From positions 1 through 64,000 of the forward strand of contig NZ_JABBFZ010000002.1 of NCBI RefSeq assembly GCF_012927125.1: a stretch of 64,000 nucleotides of DNA, read 5' to 3'. Of this stretch, positions 36,775 to 46,062 are shown piece by piece. Each line of letters begins with the position of its first letter. The stretch's first letter is position 1. The stretch comes from Paraburkholderia antibiotica (GTDB lineage: Bacteria > Pseudomonadota > Gammaproteobacteria > Burkholderiales > Burkholderiaceae). The notes below the pieces were generated by a model. It searched no databases. It was not told where the DNA came from and was given only the letters and a program-made list of their open reading frames with translations. The position numbers and the translations under genes were made by a program.

Positions 36775-37674
36775 TCACTCTTCCCAATGCTCGACGATCC
36801 AGTCGCGGAACAGATTCAGTTTCTGCTGCTGCGCGACCGCATCCGGATACACGAAGTAGTAACGCCCGCCGGTCTTCAGCACCGTCTCGAACGGCCGCAC
36901 GAGACGCCGCGCGGCCACATCTTCGTCGATCAAGGCGAGATCGCTGATCGCGACGCCGAAGCCCTGCGCCGCGGCGTTGGTCGCCATGTCGAGCGTATCG
37001 AAGCTCGGGCCGAGCTCCGCGTCGATCGCGCCGGCGCCCGCCGCATCCGTTTCCGCCGCTTTCGCGAGCCACATTTTCCAGTCGCGATGATCGCGCGTCG
37101 GATGCAGCAGCGTATGGCGCGCGAGGTCGGCCACCTGGGCGAGCGGCTTGTCCTTCAGCAGCTCGGGCGTGCAGACCGGCGTCAGATGTTCCTCGAACAG
37201 CGACACCGCCTGCACATCGGCCCCGGGCGACGAACCGTAGATGATCGCGGCGTCGAACGGCTCGCTCTGAAAGTCGACGTCGTGCTGCGAGGTCGTCGTG
37301 ATCTGCACGTGCAGGTCGGGATATTCGGACTGGAAGCGCATGATCTTCGGCAGCATCCAGCGCATCACGCAGGTCGGCACCTTGAGCGCGAGATCGGTGC
37401 GCTGCCGGGTCAGCCGCAGCGACATTTCCTCGATGCACCCGAAGCTTTCCTTGACGACCGGCAGCAGCATTTCGCCTTCGGCGGTTAGCGTCAGCCCCTT
37501 CGCGTGACGCTTGAACAGCGGAAACTGATAGTAGTCTTCGAGCGCGATGATCTGCCGGCTGACCGCGCCTTGCGTCAGGCACAGGTGGTCGGCGGCACGC
37601 GTGAAGCTGCGATGACGCGCGACGGTCTCGAAAATCTGCAGCGCGTTGAGCGGCGGAAGGCGTCGCATCGGCAT
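36775..37674 (-). CDS. LysR-family regulator (GcvA-like)
   Basis: A 299-residue LysR-type regulator. N-terminal winged helix PPLNALQIFETVARHRSFTR with CLTQGAVSRQIIALEDY, then a periplasmic-binding-protein-like co-inducer domain ending SDLALIDEDVAARRLVRPFE. Divergent from the amino-acid ABC transporter gene at 38201, with a 526-base gap, so it may control that transporter. Confidence 0.9.
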   Translation of the reverse strand: MPMRRLPPLNALQIFETVARHRSFTRAADHLCLTQGAVSRQIIALEDYYQFPLFKRHAKGLTLTAEGEMLLPVVKESFGCIEEMSLRLTRQRTDLALKVPTCVMRWMLPKIMRFQSEYPDLHVQITTTSQHDVDFQSEPFDAAIIYGSSPGADVQAVSLFEEHLTPVCTPELLKDKPLAQVADLARHTLLHPTRDHRDWKMWLAKAAETDAAGAGAIDAELGPSFDTLDMATNAAAQGFGVAISDLALIDEDVAARRLVRPFETVLKTGGRYYFVYPDAVAQQQKLNLFRDWIVEHWEE

Positions 37675-38200
37675 ATCCAGGATCAGAAAAAATCATTGCG
37701 CGGTCGTGGCGGCGCCCGTGGCCACCACGACCGCTTTACCCATTGGGAACGACAGGATACGCGATCGACGGCATCCGCACGAAGGGGGTCGTCGCCGGGA
37801 TCGCATGCATTCGGCTCATGACGTGCGGGGAAACGCGCCCGTTGCGCCGGCATCGCACCAGCACGGTGCAGAAAAACGCTGCCCGTCGCACCAGAACCGA
37901 GCTTTTCTCATGGCTCGGCCCTCGTCGGCTCGACCGTCGAAAGATGGGCGTTAACCCGTATCAGCTTCTCTCTCAAGCTTCCTGGCGCGCCCTCCAAACC
38001 TGCACCGCCGCTTCCACGAGCCCCGAGCCATGAGCATATGTCATGCGGCCCATGCGCATATTTCGATTGTTGCGGGATTTTGGCAAACCTACAGTGCATC
38101 GACGCGCATTCGCCGCCCGGCATCGCCTCGGCCCCAGGCCGCTTCAGCCACTTCGCTTCAGCCACTTGAATAACGACGCTTTTCGACAGAGGAAGAGATC
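37675..38200. other. divergent regulatory region between LysR gene and ABC transporter
   Basis: About 525 bases without a credible gene. GCATATGTCATG-CGGC-CCATGCGCATAT (38034-38060) is an imperfect inverted repeat with the look of a LysR-type site, about 140 bases before the transporter start. No ribosomal or tRNA sequence seen. Confidence 0.4.
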
Positions 38201-39037
38201 ATGAACCAGCGCCCCGCTCTCCAACCGACCCGTGGCGCCCGCCCGCGTCGCGTGTTCGCCACGCTCGCCGCGACGCTCGCGATGAGCGCGCTCGGCGCGT
38301 TGTGCGCGCTGCCGTCGAGCGCGCATGCGGACGCGCTCGACAACATCGCGAAGTCGGGCACGGTGCGCATCGGCGTGTTCGAGGACTACCCGCCGTTCGG
38401 CTCGATCGGCCCGGACATGAAGCCGGTCGGCTACGACATCGACGTCGCGAACCTGATCGGCAAGGCGCTGAACGCGAAGGTCGAACTCGTACCGGTCACC
38501 GGCGACAACCGCATGGCCTACCTCGCCGACCACAAAACCGACATGCTGCTGTCGGTCGGCCAGACGCCCGAACGCGAAAAAGTGATCGACTTCTCGCAGC
38601 CGTACGCGCCGTACTCCCTCACGGTGTTCGGCCCGAAGTCGCTGCCGGTGAAGAACGCCGCCGACCTCGCCGGCAAGTCGATCTCGGTCGCGCGCGGCAC
38701 GCTCGAGGACCTGAGCGTGACGAAAATCGCGCCGCCATCCGCGAACATCAAACGTTTCGACGATCCGAACGGCGCAATTTCGGCGTTCCTTTCTGGTCAG
38801 GTACAGTTGATGGTGGTCGGCAACGACGTCGGCGCGACGATTCTCGCGCGCCACCCGGCCAACGATCCGGAGCAGAAGTTCTCGCTGTTCAGCTCGCCCG
38901 ATCACGTCGGCCTGAACAAGAACGAGCCGCGCCTGAAAGCAAAGGTCGACGAAACGATTGCCAAGGCCCGCAAGGACGGCACGATGAACGCGATCTCGCA
39001 GAAGTGGCTGCGCGCCCCGCTGCCGGCCGATCTTTGA
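38201..39037 (+). CDS. amino-acid ABC transporter, periplasmic binding protein
   Basis: A 278-residue exported protein of the polar amino-acid binding family. The signal peptide follows an Arg-rich start and ends near AHADA (about residue 45). Family segments: GTVRIGVFEDYPPFGSIGPD, PVGYDIDVANLIGKALN, and LVPVTGDNRMAYLADHKTDM. First gene of an operon with two permeases. Ligand specificity cannot be read directly. Confidence 0.9.
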   Translation: MNQRPALQPTRGARPRRVFATLAATLAMSALGALCALPSSAHADALDNIAKSGTVRIGVFEDYPPFGSIGPDMKPVGYDIDVANLIGKALNAKVELVPVTGDNRMAYLADHKTDMLLSVGQTPEREKVIDFSQPYAPYSLTVFGPKSLPVKNAADLAGKSISVARGTLEDLSVTKIAPPSANIKRFDDPNGAISAFLSGQVQLMVVGNDVGATILARHPANDPEQKFSLFSSPDHVGLNKNEPRLKAKVDETIAKARKDGTMNAISQKWLRAPLPADL

Positions 39038-39099
39038 CACGGCCTGCGTGAACCGCCAACGACCACGCGGCAACCCGATCCCACGATGAGCACGAAGCC

Positions 39100-39876
39100 A
39101 TGACTTACGCGTTCGATTTCAGCGGCTTCGGCCTTTATGCGGACATGCTCGTGCGCGGCGCCGCCGTGACCCTCGGGCTCACGGCCGTTTCGACGCTGCT
39201 CGGCGGACTCGTCGGCATCGCCGGCGCGAGCGTCGCGGCGGCCGGGCCGAAGTGGGCGCGCTGGCTGGTCGCGGGTTACGTCGAGCTGATCCGCAATACG
39301 CCGTTTCTGCTGCAGTTGTTCTTCGTGTTCTTCGGCCTGCCGAGCCTCGGCATTCATATCGACGAAGTGCAGGCCGCAATTCTCGCGATGACCGTCAATC
39401 TCGGCGCGTACGCAATCGAGATCGTGCGCGCCGGCATCGATTCGATTCCGCGCGGCCAGTTGCAGGCCGCGCAGGCGCTCGGTCTGCACGGGCGCCAGAT
39501 ATTCCGCCACGTAGTGCTGCCGCAGGCGCTCGCCAACGTGTTTCCGGCGCTGCTCGGCCAGGTGCTGATCGTGATGCTCGGCTCGGCCGTGGTATCGCAG
39601 ATCTCGGTGCCCGACCTGACCTACGCGGCGAACTTCATCCAGTCGCGTAACTTCCGCTCGTTCGAGAGCTACCTGATCATCACCGCGACCTATCTGCTGA
39701 TGTCGATCGTGCTGCGGCAATTGCTGAACCGCTTCGGTCGCGGTCTGTTCGCGGGCCGCGCGGCTCGCGGCCAGGGCAGCGGCAACAACAACGACAGCGG
39801 CAGCGATCGCCTGCCGCGCAACTGGCGCAGTCGCCTGCTGTGGCGCGGCGCGCGTACCCTGCCGACGGAGCGCTGA
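39100..39876 (+). CDS. amino-acid ABC transporter permease (first)
   Basis: A 258-residue HisM/GlnP-type permease with about five helices. The EAA loop that contacts the ATPase reads AAQALGLHGRQIFRHVVLPQ; the family segment VELIRNTPFLLQLFFVFFGL is also present. A Gly/Asn/Ser/Arg-rich cytoplasmic tail of about 40 residues extends the C-terminus. Sixty-two bases after the binding protein, two bases before the second permease. Confidence 0.92.
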   Translation: MTYAFDFSGFGLYADMLVRGAAVTLGLTAVSTLLGGLVGIAGASVAAAGPKWARWLVAGYVELIRNTPFLLQLFFVFFGLPSLGIHIDEVQAAILAMTVNLGAYAIEIVRAGIDSIPRGQLQAAQALGLHGRQIFRHVVLPQALANVFPALLGQVLIVMLGSAVVSQISVPDLTYAANFIQSRNFRSFESYLIITATYLLMSIVLRQLLNRFGRGLFAGRAARGQGSGNNNDSGSDRLPRNWRSRLLWRGARTLPTER

Positions 39877-39878
39877 TC

Positions 39879-40535
39879 ATGGTCGAATTCACGCTGTGGG
39901 ACATTGCCCTCAATCTGCTGCTCGCCGCGCGCTGGACCGTGCTGCTGTCGGCGATCGCGTTCGTCGGCGGCGGCCTCGTCGGACTCGTTCTGCTTGCGCT
40001 GCGCGTGTCGCCGATCGCGTGGCTGCGGCGCATCGTCGTGCTGTACGTCGAGGTGTTTCAGGGCACGCCGCTGCTGATGCAGCTGTTTCTCACCTTCTTC
40101 GGCCTGCCATTGCTCGGCGTCGACGTGTCGCCGTGGACCGCGGCCGCGGTCACGCTGACGCTCTATACGAGCGCGTATCTGGTCGACATCTGGCGCGGCT
40201 GCGTCGAGGCAGTGCCGCGCGGCCAGTGGGCGGCGGGCGCGAGTCTCGGCATGACGTTCGCTCAGCAGTTGCGCTACATCATTTGGCCGCAGGCGCTGAA
40301 GATCGCCGTCGCGCCGACGATCGGTTTTCTGGTACAGGTCGTCAAGAGCACCGCGCTCGCGTCGATCATCGGCTTCACCGAACTGACGAAGACCGGCACG
40401 ATGATCACGAACGCCGCGTTCCGGCCGTTTCCGATTTACGGCATGGTCGCGATGATCTACTTCGCGATGTGCTTCCCGCTGACGTGGTATGCGCGGGTGC
40501 TGGAGAAGCGGCAGAAGGTCGGGCAGCATCGTTGA
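39879..40535 (+). CDS. amino-acid ABC transporter permease (second)
   Basis: A 218-residue HisM/GlnP-type permease: VEVFQGTPLLMQLFLTFFGL, the EAA loop AAGASLGMTFAQQLRYIIWPQ (split here only by one residue from the consensus spacing) and GFTELTKTGTMI. Likely pairs with the preceding permease. Start at 39879, two bases after the previous stop. The operon then ends in a terminator, without an ATPase gene. Confidence 0.92.
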   Translation: MVEFTLWDIALNLLLAARWTVLLSAIAFVGGGLVGLVLLALRVSPIAWLRRIVVLYVEVFQGTPLLMQLFLTFFGLPLLGVDVSPWTAAAVTLTLYTSAYLVDIWRGCVEAVPRGQWAAGASLGMTFAQQLRYIIWPQALKIAVAPTIGFLVQVVKSTALASIIGFTELTKTGTMITNAAFRPFPIYGMVAMIYFAMCFPLTWYARVLEKRQKVGQHR

Positions 40536-40581
40536 AGGGCGGCGGCGGTCTGGCGAGATTGCCTTCGTAGCCCGGATAAGA

Positions 40582-40620
40582 AAAAGCGGCAACCGTGCGC
40601 ATCGCAGGGTTGCCGCTTTT
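40582..40620. terminator. bidirectional rho-independent terminator
   Basis: AAAAGCGGCAACC, a 13-base loop, then GGTTGCCGCTTTT: a nine-pair GC-rich stem flanked by A's and T's on both sides. It ends the ABC operon (plus) and the cytochrome/molybdenum hydroxylase operon (minus), which converge here. Confidence 0.9.
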
Positions 40621-40648
40621 GCGTTTCGACGCAGGTTGGCGGAGAGAG

Positions 40649-42010
40649 TTACCGCGCGGCCCGCGTCGACTGCCTCAGCTTCGCGACCTCCGCCGCGCCC
40701 ACCGCCGGCGCGCCGTTGTTCCAGCCCGCGCGCACGAAGCTCAGCACGTCGGCGATCTGCTGGTCGTCGAGCACGGCCGCGAAGCCCGGCATCGGGAACG
40801 GCGACGGCACGCCGTTGATCACCAGATCCTCGGTGCCGTTCAGCGTCACGTTGATCAGCGACGACGGATCCTTCGCGAGCAGGTTCGGATTGCCGGCGAG
40901 CGGCGCGAGCATCGGCGCGAAACCGCGTCCGTCGACACCGTGACAATGCATGCAATACGCGGTGTAGACGCGCGCGCCGGCATCGTTCGCGGGACGATCG
41001 AGCGAGACTTTGGTCGCCTGCGGATCGTACGTATAAGGCGACGCGCCGTTGCCGCCCGCCGGCGCCAACGACTTCAGATAGGCCGAAACCGCCGCGACGT
41101 CGGCGTCGCTCATATGCTGCGTGCTGTTGTTGATCACGCTCGTCATCGAGCCGAACGCCGACGCATGGCGATTCGCGCCGGTCTTCAGGAACGCGCGCAG
41201 ATCCTCGTCGCTCCAGCGGCCCAGACCCGCGTTGTGCTCGCCGGTCAGGTTCGACGCGAACCAACCGTCGAGCAGCGCGCCGCTCAGGAACGCGCTGCCG
41301 CTTTCGTCGAGCGCGCTTTCCTGAAACGCGACGCCGCGCGGCGTGTGGCACGAGCCGCAGTGGCCGAGCCCCTGCGCCAGGTACGCGCCGCGATTCCACG
41401 CGGCGTCCTTGCCCGGCTTGTCGCGATACGCGGTCTTGTCGAGGAACGCCATGTTCCAGAACTTGAGCGGCCAGCGCATGTTCAGTGGCCACTTGATGTC
41501 CGTCTCGCGATTGGCCTGCTGCACCGGGTCGACGCCGTGCATGAAGAACGCGTAGAGCGCTTTCACGTCGGCGTCGTTGACCTTCGCGTAGGACGGATAC
41601 GGCATCGCCGGATACAGGTTGTGGCCGTCTTTCGCGACGCCCTCGCGCAACGCCCGCGCGAAGTCCGCTTCCGTGTAGCCGCCGATGCCGGTCTGCGTGT
41701 CGGGCGTGATGTTGGTCGTGTAGATGCGGCCCATCGGCGTGTTCATCGGCAGACCGCCGGCGAACGGCTTGCCTTTCGGCGCGGTGTGGCAGGCCGCGCA
41801 ATCGCCGAGCTGCGCGAGATAGGCGCCGCGCTGCACGAGCGCCGGATCGGCCGCCGAACTGGCGGCGGCATGAGCCGGTGCCGGCGCGACGAGTGTGACC
41901 GCCGCAACCGCAGCAACCGCCGCGACCGCCGTGGCGGATCCAAACAACGGCAACGCGGCACGCAATGCGGTACGCGGCAACGCGCCGAAACCCTTCAGAG
42001 TGATATTCAT
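40649..42010 (-). CDS. triheme membrane-associated cytochrome c
   Basis: A 453-residue exported cytochrome with three CxxCH heme sites: CAACH (about residue 70), CGSCH (about 218) and CMHCH (about 355). A signal/anchor helix lies at about 20-48. The layout matches the cytochrome subunit that takes electrons from periplasmic alcohol or aldehyde dehydrogenases. It is the third gene of the operon with the 2Fe-2S and molybdenum subunits, so it probably passes their electrons to the respiratory chain. Confidence 0.93.
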   Translation of the reverse strand: MNITLKGFGALPRTALRAALPLFGSATAVAAVAAVAAVTLVAPAPAHAAASSAADPALVQRGAYLAQLGDCAACHTAPKGKPFAGGLPMNTPMGRIYTTNITPDTQTGIGGYTEADFARALREGVAKDGHNLYPAMPYPSYAKVNDADVKALYAFFMHGVDPVQQANRETDIKWPLNMRWPLKFWNMAFLDKTAYRDKPGKDAAWNRGAYLAQGLGHCGSCHTPRGVAFQESALDESGSAFLSGALLDGWFASNLTGEHNAGLGRWSDEDLRAFLKTGANRHASAFGSMTSVINNSTQHMSDADVAAVSAYLKSLAPAGGNGASPYTYDPQATKVSLDRPANDAGARVYTAYCMHCHGVDGRGFAPMLAPLAGNPNLLAKDPSSLINVTLNGTEDLVINGVPSPFPMPGFAAVLDDQQIADVLSFVRAGWNNGAPAVGAAEVAKLRQSTRAAR

Positions 42011-42026
42011 ATCGGGCTCCCTTGCG

Positions 42027-44279
42027 TCACGCGCTGTGCAGTTGACGGCCGACCGGCAACTGCCGCAGCCGCGTACCGGTGGCCGCGTAGATCGCGTTGG
42101 TCAACGCGGGCGCGAGCGCAGCTGTGCCCGGTTCGCCGATGCCGCCGGGCGCTTCGCCGCTCTTCACCAGATGCACGTCGATCGGCGGCGTCTGGTTCAG
42201 CCGCAGCATCCGGTAGTCGGTGAAGTTGTTCTGCTCGACCCGGCCGTCCTTGATCGTGATCTCGCTATAGAGCGCCGCCGTGATACCGAAGATGATGCCG
42301 CCCTGCACCTGCGCCTCGATCGTGTTCGGGTTCACGTACATCCCGCAATCGACCGCGCAGTTCACCCGCTTGACCGTCACCTCGCCCTGCTCGACCGCGA
42401 CTTCCAGCACGATCGCGAAGAAGCTGCCGAACGCGTGCATCACCGACACGCCGCGCCCCTGTCCCTTCGGCAACGGCTTGCCCCAATCGCTCGCCTGCAC
42501 CGCCACGTTCAGCACGTTCAGCGCGCGCGGCGATTTGCCGAGCAGGCCGCGGCGGTATTGGACCGGATCGATCTTCGCATGCGTGGCCAGTTCGTCGATG
42601 AAGCTCTCGACCACGAAGGTGCCGCGCGTCGGGCCGACGCCGCGCCAGAACGCGGTCGGCACCGCGTGCGGCTCGACCCGCACATAGTCGACCAGCTGAT
42701 TCGGCAGGTCGTACGGCAGATCGGCGGCGACTTCCACCGCGTCCGGATCGAGCCCGTGCTGGAACGCGGGCGGCGCGAAGCGCGCCATGATCGACGAACC
42801 GGCGATGCGATGCTGCCACGCCACCGGTTTGCCGTTCGCGTCGAGCCCCGCCGAGATCGTGTCGTAGTAGTACGGCCTGTACATGTCGTGCTGGATGTCT
42901 TCCTCGCGCGTCCACACCACCTTGACCGGCGTGCTCACCTGTTTGGCGACCTTCACGGCCTGCGTGACCATGTCGGTTTCGAGCCGTCGACCGAACCCGC
43001 CGCCGATCAGATGGTTGTGCACGATGATCCTGTCGGCCGGCAGACCGGTGAGCGCGACCGCCGCATCGACGACGCGCGTCGGCACCTGCGAGCCGAGCCA
43101 GATTTCGCACGCGTCGGCGCGCACGTGCACCGTGGCGTTGACCGGCTCCATCGTCGCGTGTGCGAGGAACGGCTGCTGATAGACCGCGTCGACGCGCGTC
43201 TTCGCATCGCCGAACGCGCGGCCGACGTCGCCTTCCTTGCGCGCGACCGCGCCGTTGTGCTTCGACGCGGCGGCCAGATCGTCGACGATCCGCTGCATCG
43301 ACACCTGTGCGCCCGCGCCCTCGTTCCACTTGACGTCGAGCGCCTGCAGCCCGCGCTTCGCGGCCCACGTGTGATCGCCGATCACCGCGACCGCGTTGTC
43401 GAGTTTGATGATTTCGCGCACGCCCGGAATCGTCTTCGCATGCGTGTCGTCGACGCTCGCGAGCGTGCCGCCGAACACCGGGCAATTGGCGATCGCCGCG
43501 TAGACCATGCCGGGCAACCGCACGTCGAGACCGAACAGCGCGGTGCCGTCGACCTTCTCCGGCGAATCGAGACGCTTGGCCGGCGTGCCGATCAGCTTGA
43601 AGTCCTTCGGGTCCTTCAGCGGCACGTTCTGCGGCACCGGCAACCCGGCGGCGGCCTGCGCGAGCTGACCGTAGCTCGCGCTGCGATTGCTGGCCGCGTG
43701 AATCACCTGCCCGGCCTGCGCGTGGCAACTGGCCGGGTCGACCTGCCATTGCTGCGCGGCCGCGTTGACGAGCATCACGCGCGCGGTCGCGCCGGCGCGG
43801 CGCATCGGCTCCCACGCGAAGCGGATCGAGGTCGAGCCGCCGGTCAGTTGACCACCGAGCAGCGGGTCCTTGAAGAGCTTTTCGTTGGGCGGCGCGTGAT
43901 CGAGCGTGACCGTGTCGAGCGGCACTTCGAGCTCTTCGGCGATCAGCATCGGAATCGACGTGTAGACGCCCTGGCCCATCTCGACCTTCGGGATCACCAG
44001 CGTGACCTTGCCCGTGGTGTCGATCTGGATGAACGCGTTCGGCGCGAACACGCCGCTTTGCGGCGCCTCGTTCGCATCGCCGCCGATCACGCTCTTGCCC
44101 GCCTTCTGATCCTGGCTCGCGGCCGGCACGCTGAAGCCGAGCAGCAGACCGCCGCCGGCCGCGGCGCCGACCGTCACGCCGAATTTGAGGAAACCGCGTC
44201 GCGATATGCCGCGAGCGGACCGGGGGTTGGCATCCGACGGCTGCGCGCCGTTCTGTGCATCGAGCAATCCCTGGGACAT
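42027..44279 (-). CDS. molybdopterin-binding large subunit, xanthine dehydrogenase family (IorB-like)
   Basis: A 750-residue molybdenum hydroxylase subunit that is exported: the twin-arginine motif SRRGFLKFG is at about residues 26-34. Conserved segments: PKVEMGQGVYTSIPMLIAEE, NHLIGGGFGRRLETDMV and GGIGEPGTAALAPALTNAI. It resembles isoquinoline 1-oxidoreductase and related periplasmic aldehyde dehydrogenase large subunits; substrate not determinable. One base separates it from the 2Fe-2S subunit. Start MSQGLLDAQN chosen so the Tat signal is near the N-terminus. Confidence 0.92.
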   Translation of the reverse strand: MSQGLLDAQNGAQPSDANPRSARGISRRGFLKFGVTVGAAAGGGLLLGFSVPAASQDQKAGKSVIGGDANEAPQSGVFAPNAFIQIDTTGKVTLVIPKVEMGQGVYTSIPMLIAEELEVPLDTVTLDHAPPNEKLFKDPLLGGQLTGGSTSIRFAWEPMRRAGATARVMLVNAAAQQWQVDPASCHAQAGQVIHAASNRSASYGQLAQAAAGLPVPQNVPLKDPKDFKLIGTPAKRLDSPEKVDGTALFGLDVRLPGMVYAAIANCPVFGGTLASVDDTHAKTIPGVREIIKLDNAVAVIGDHTWAAKRGLQALDVKWNEGAGAQVSMQRIVDDLAAASKHNGAVARKEGDVGRAFGDAKTRVDAVYQQPFLAHATMEPVNATVHVRADACEIWLGSQVPTRVVDAAVALTGLPADRIIVHNHLIGGGFGRRLETDMVTQAVKVAKQVSTPVKVVWTREEDIQHDMYRPYYYDTISAGLDANGKPVAWQHRIAGSSIMARFAPPAFQHGLDPDAVEVAADLPYDLPNQLVDYVRVEPHAVPTAFWRGVGPTRGTFVVESFIDELATHAKIDPVQYRRGLLGKSPRALNVLNVAVQASDWGKPLPKGQGRGVSVMHAFGSFFAIVLEVAVEQGEVTVKRVNCAVDCGMYVNPNTIEAQVQGGIIFGITAALYSEITIKDGRVEQNNFTDYRMLRLNQTPPIDVHLVKSGEAPGGIGEPGTAALAPALTNAIYAATGTRLRQLPVGRQLHSA

Positions 44280-44280
44280 G

Positions 44281-44736
44281 TCAGGCCCCCTTCGCGGCGT
44301 GCTTGATGGCCGCGCGGATGCGATGGTAAGTGCCACAGCGGCAGATGTTGCCGGCCATCGCGGCGTCGATGTCGGCGTCGCTCGGATTCGGATTGCGCGC
44401 GAGCAGCGAAGCCGCCGACATCACCTGCCCGGACTGACAGTAGCCGCATTGCACGACGTCGAGTTCGCGCCAGGCCTGCTGCACTTTCTGACCGGTGGGC
44501 GTCGCGCCGACCGCTTCGATCGTAACGATTTTTCTGTCGCCGACCGCCGCCGCAGGGAATACGCACGAGCGCACCGCGACGCCATCGAGATGCACGGTGC
44601 AGGCGCCGCACTGCGCGATACCGCAACCGAACTTGGTGCCAGTCAGGCCGACGAGATCGCGCAGCACCCACAGCAGGGGCATGTCGGGTGGCGCATCGAC
44701 GGTATGGGTTTCGCCGTTGATATTGAAGGTTGTCAT
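44281..44736 (-). CDS. 2Fe-2S subunit of the molybdenum hydroxylase (IorA-like)
   Basis: A 151-residue ferredoxin-like small subunit. The plant-type cluster is held by [21 protein letters not shown] and the second cluster by CGYCQSGQ with [13 protein letters not shown]. It lacks its own signal, so it should be carried across with the Tat-exported large subunit. First gene of the three-gene operon. Confidence 0.95.
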   Translation of the reverse strand: MTTFNINGETHTVDAPPDMPLLWVLRDLVGLTGTKFGCGIAQCGACTVHLDGVAVRSCVFPAAAVGDRKIVTIEAVGATPTGQKVQQAWRELDVVQCGYCQSGQVMSAASLLARNPNPSDADIDAAMAGNICRCGTYHRIRAAIKHAAKGA

Positions 44737-45195
44737 GAGCGGCTCCGGGGGGCTGTTATTGTGGGTCCACGGTTTGGATCACGGCGTCGCACCAGACCAC
44801 GCAAATCTGGCGCCTTTGTTCGGCCGGTCGCGCTAATGCGCGCTGCAAGGCGGCCTGAAAGACGACGGACGTCGCTAGCAAACCGGATGATTGTAGTCGT
44901 CGCGAAAAAAGTTCGCTCCGGAGCCGCACGGCCGTTCGGTTGCGCGCGGGACACGATGCGCATCGCATGAATCGATGCTGCTCGCAAGCGCGAATCCCGC
45001 CGCGACGGGCGATATATTCCATGCATCGCAACGCGATGAAACGCGCGGCGAATCGATGCGTTACCATCGACGCATCCCCCCGTCAGCGTGATGGACGCGC
45101 GCCGGGCATCGCATGGCGCCATGTTGCTGCAGATGGCGCTTCATCATGTTGCGATGCGCGAGCGCGTCGAATCACTTCAACCGCAGGAGCCGTCG
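44737..45195. other. divergent intergenic region
   Basis: About 460 bases upstream of both the molybdenum hydroxylase operon (minus) and a small hypothetical gene (plus). The motif GCATCG/CGATGC recurs several times between 44958 and 45072 in both orientations, which could be regulatory but is loosely spaced. No gene recognised. Confidence 0.4.
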
Positions 45196-45594
45196 ATGAA
45201 CGACCCGCAATGCACTCAATTCCTATCCGATATTCGCCGACCGTTGCTCGCGCTGCACAAGGCGATTCTCGATCACGAACGCGTGGCGTATGAAAAGGAG
45301 TTCGGCCCGGTGACGCCGGCGGCGTTCCTGCAGGTGCTGATCAACGGCTCGGGGTTTCGCTGGCTCACGCCGCTGTCGACGGTGATTGCGAGCGTCGACG
45401 AAATTCTCGACGACACCGAAGCCGAGCCCGCCGATCGTCGCGCGACCGCCGAGGGTGTGGTCGGCCTGTTTTCGGCCGATCAGCCGAACAACAGTTTCCT
45501 GCCGCGTTATCTGCCGCTGTTGCAGGCCGATCCGGCGATCCTGCATTACCACGGCGAAGTGGCGCGACTGCTGCGCGGCGTGCAGGCGACGTAG
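45196..45594 (+). CDS. conserved hypothetical protein, all-helical
   Basis: A 132-residue soluble protein without signal or membrane helix, rich in predicted helices (FLSDIRRPLLALHKAILDHE, LPLLQADPAILHYHGEVARL). AGGAG lies eight bases before the ATG. I do not recognise a named family with certainty, although similar short proteins are widespread in Proteobacteria. Confidence 0.7.
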   Translation: MNDPQCTQFLSDIRRPLLALHKAILDHERVAYEKEFGPVTPAAFLQVLINGSGFRWLTPLSTVIASVDEILDDTEAEPADRRATAEGVVGLFSADQPNNSFLPRYLPLLQADPAILHYHGEVARLLRGVQAT

Positions 45595-46062
45595 GTGCGA
45601 TTGCGCTGGCTTATCGCGCTCGTGCTTATGCTCGTGCTCCCGTATGTTCTCACCGTTGAATAGCGGTTGCGGGTTCTGGATGTGCGGTCGATCGGCGAGC
45701 GCTTTATCGCGTACGGTCGATAAAGGCGCGGTGAGCCGTCCGTTTTACTTCGTCGCGACGACACGAATAGCCCCTGTTTGAAGGGGCTTCGTAGCAGATT
45801 CGTAAGAATATGGGTGCGCGACGTCAGGTCCCAATCGTTCGGACGAACATGCGGATGCATGCTTCGATCCAATTACCTGGCTTTGCTGAATAAAACTGAG
45901 GTGAGCTTTTGCGGGATGCGTGTGCGCGAGGTTTTCGCCGTCGCGCGTCATTGCACGATATTGCGCGGCTTACATCGCGCCGCACGAAAAGCGCGCCGCG
46001 AGTGCTTGCCGCCGCGGCGCGGGATCGACAGCCGAATCGATGCGGACCTGACAGCGCTCCAC
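45595..46062. other. gene-free convergent stretch with a small hairpin
   Basis: About 470 bases between convergent genes. AGCCCCT-GTTTGA-AGGGGCT (about 45769-45788) is a perfect seven-pair hairpin but lacks a T-tract, so at best a weak terminator. Nothing else seen. Confidence 0.4.

Noticed and set aside
45769-45788. Terminator between the small hypothetical gene and the NlpD-like gene
   Set aside because: Perfect hairpin but no T-tract on either strand.
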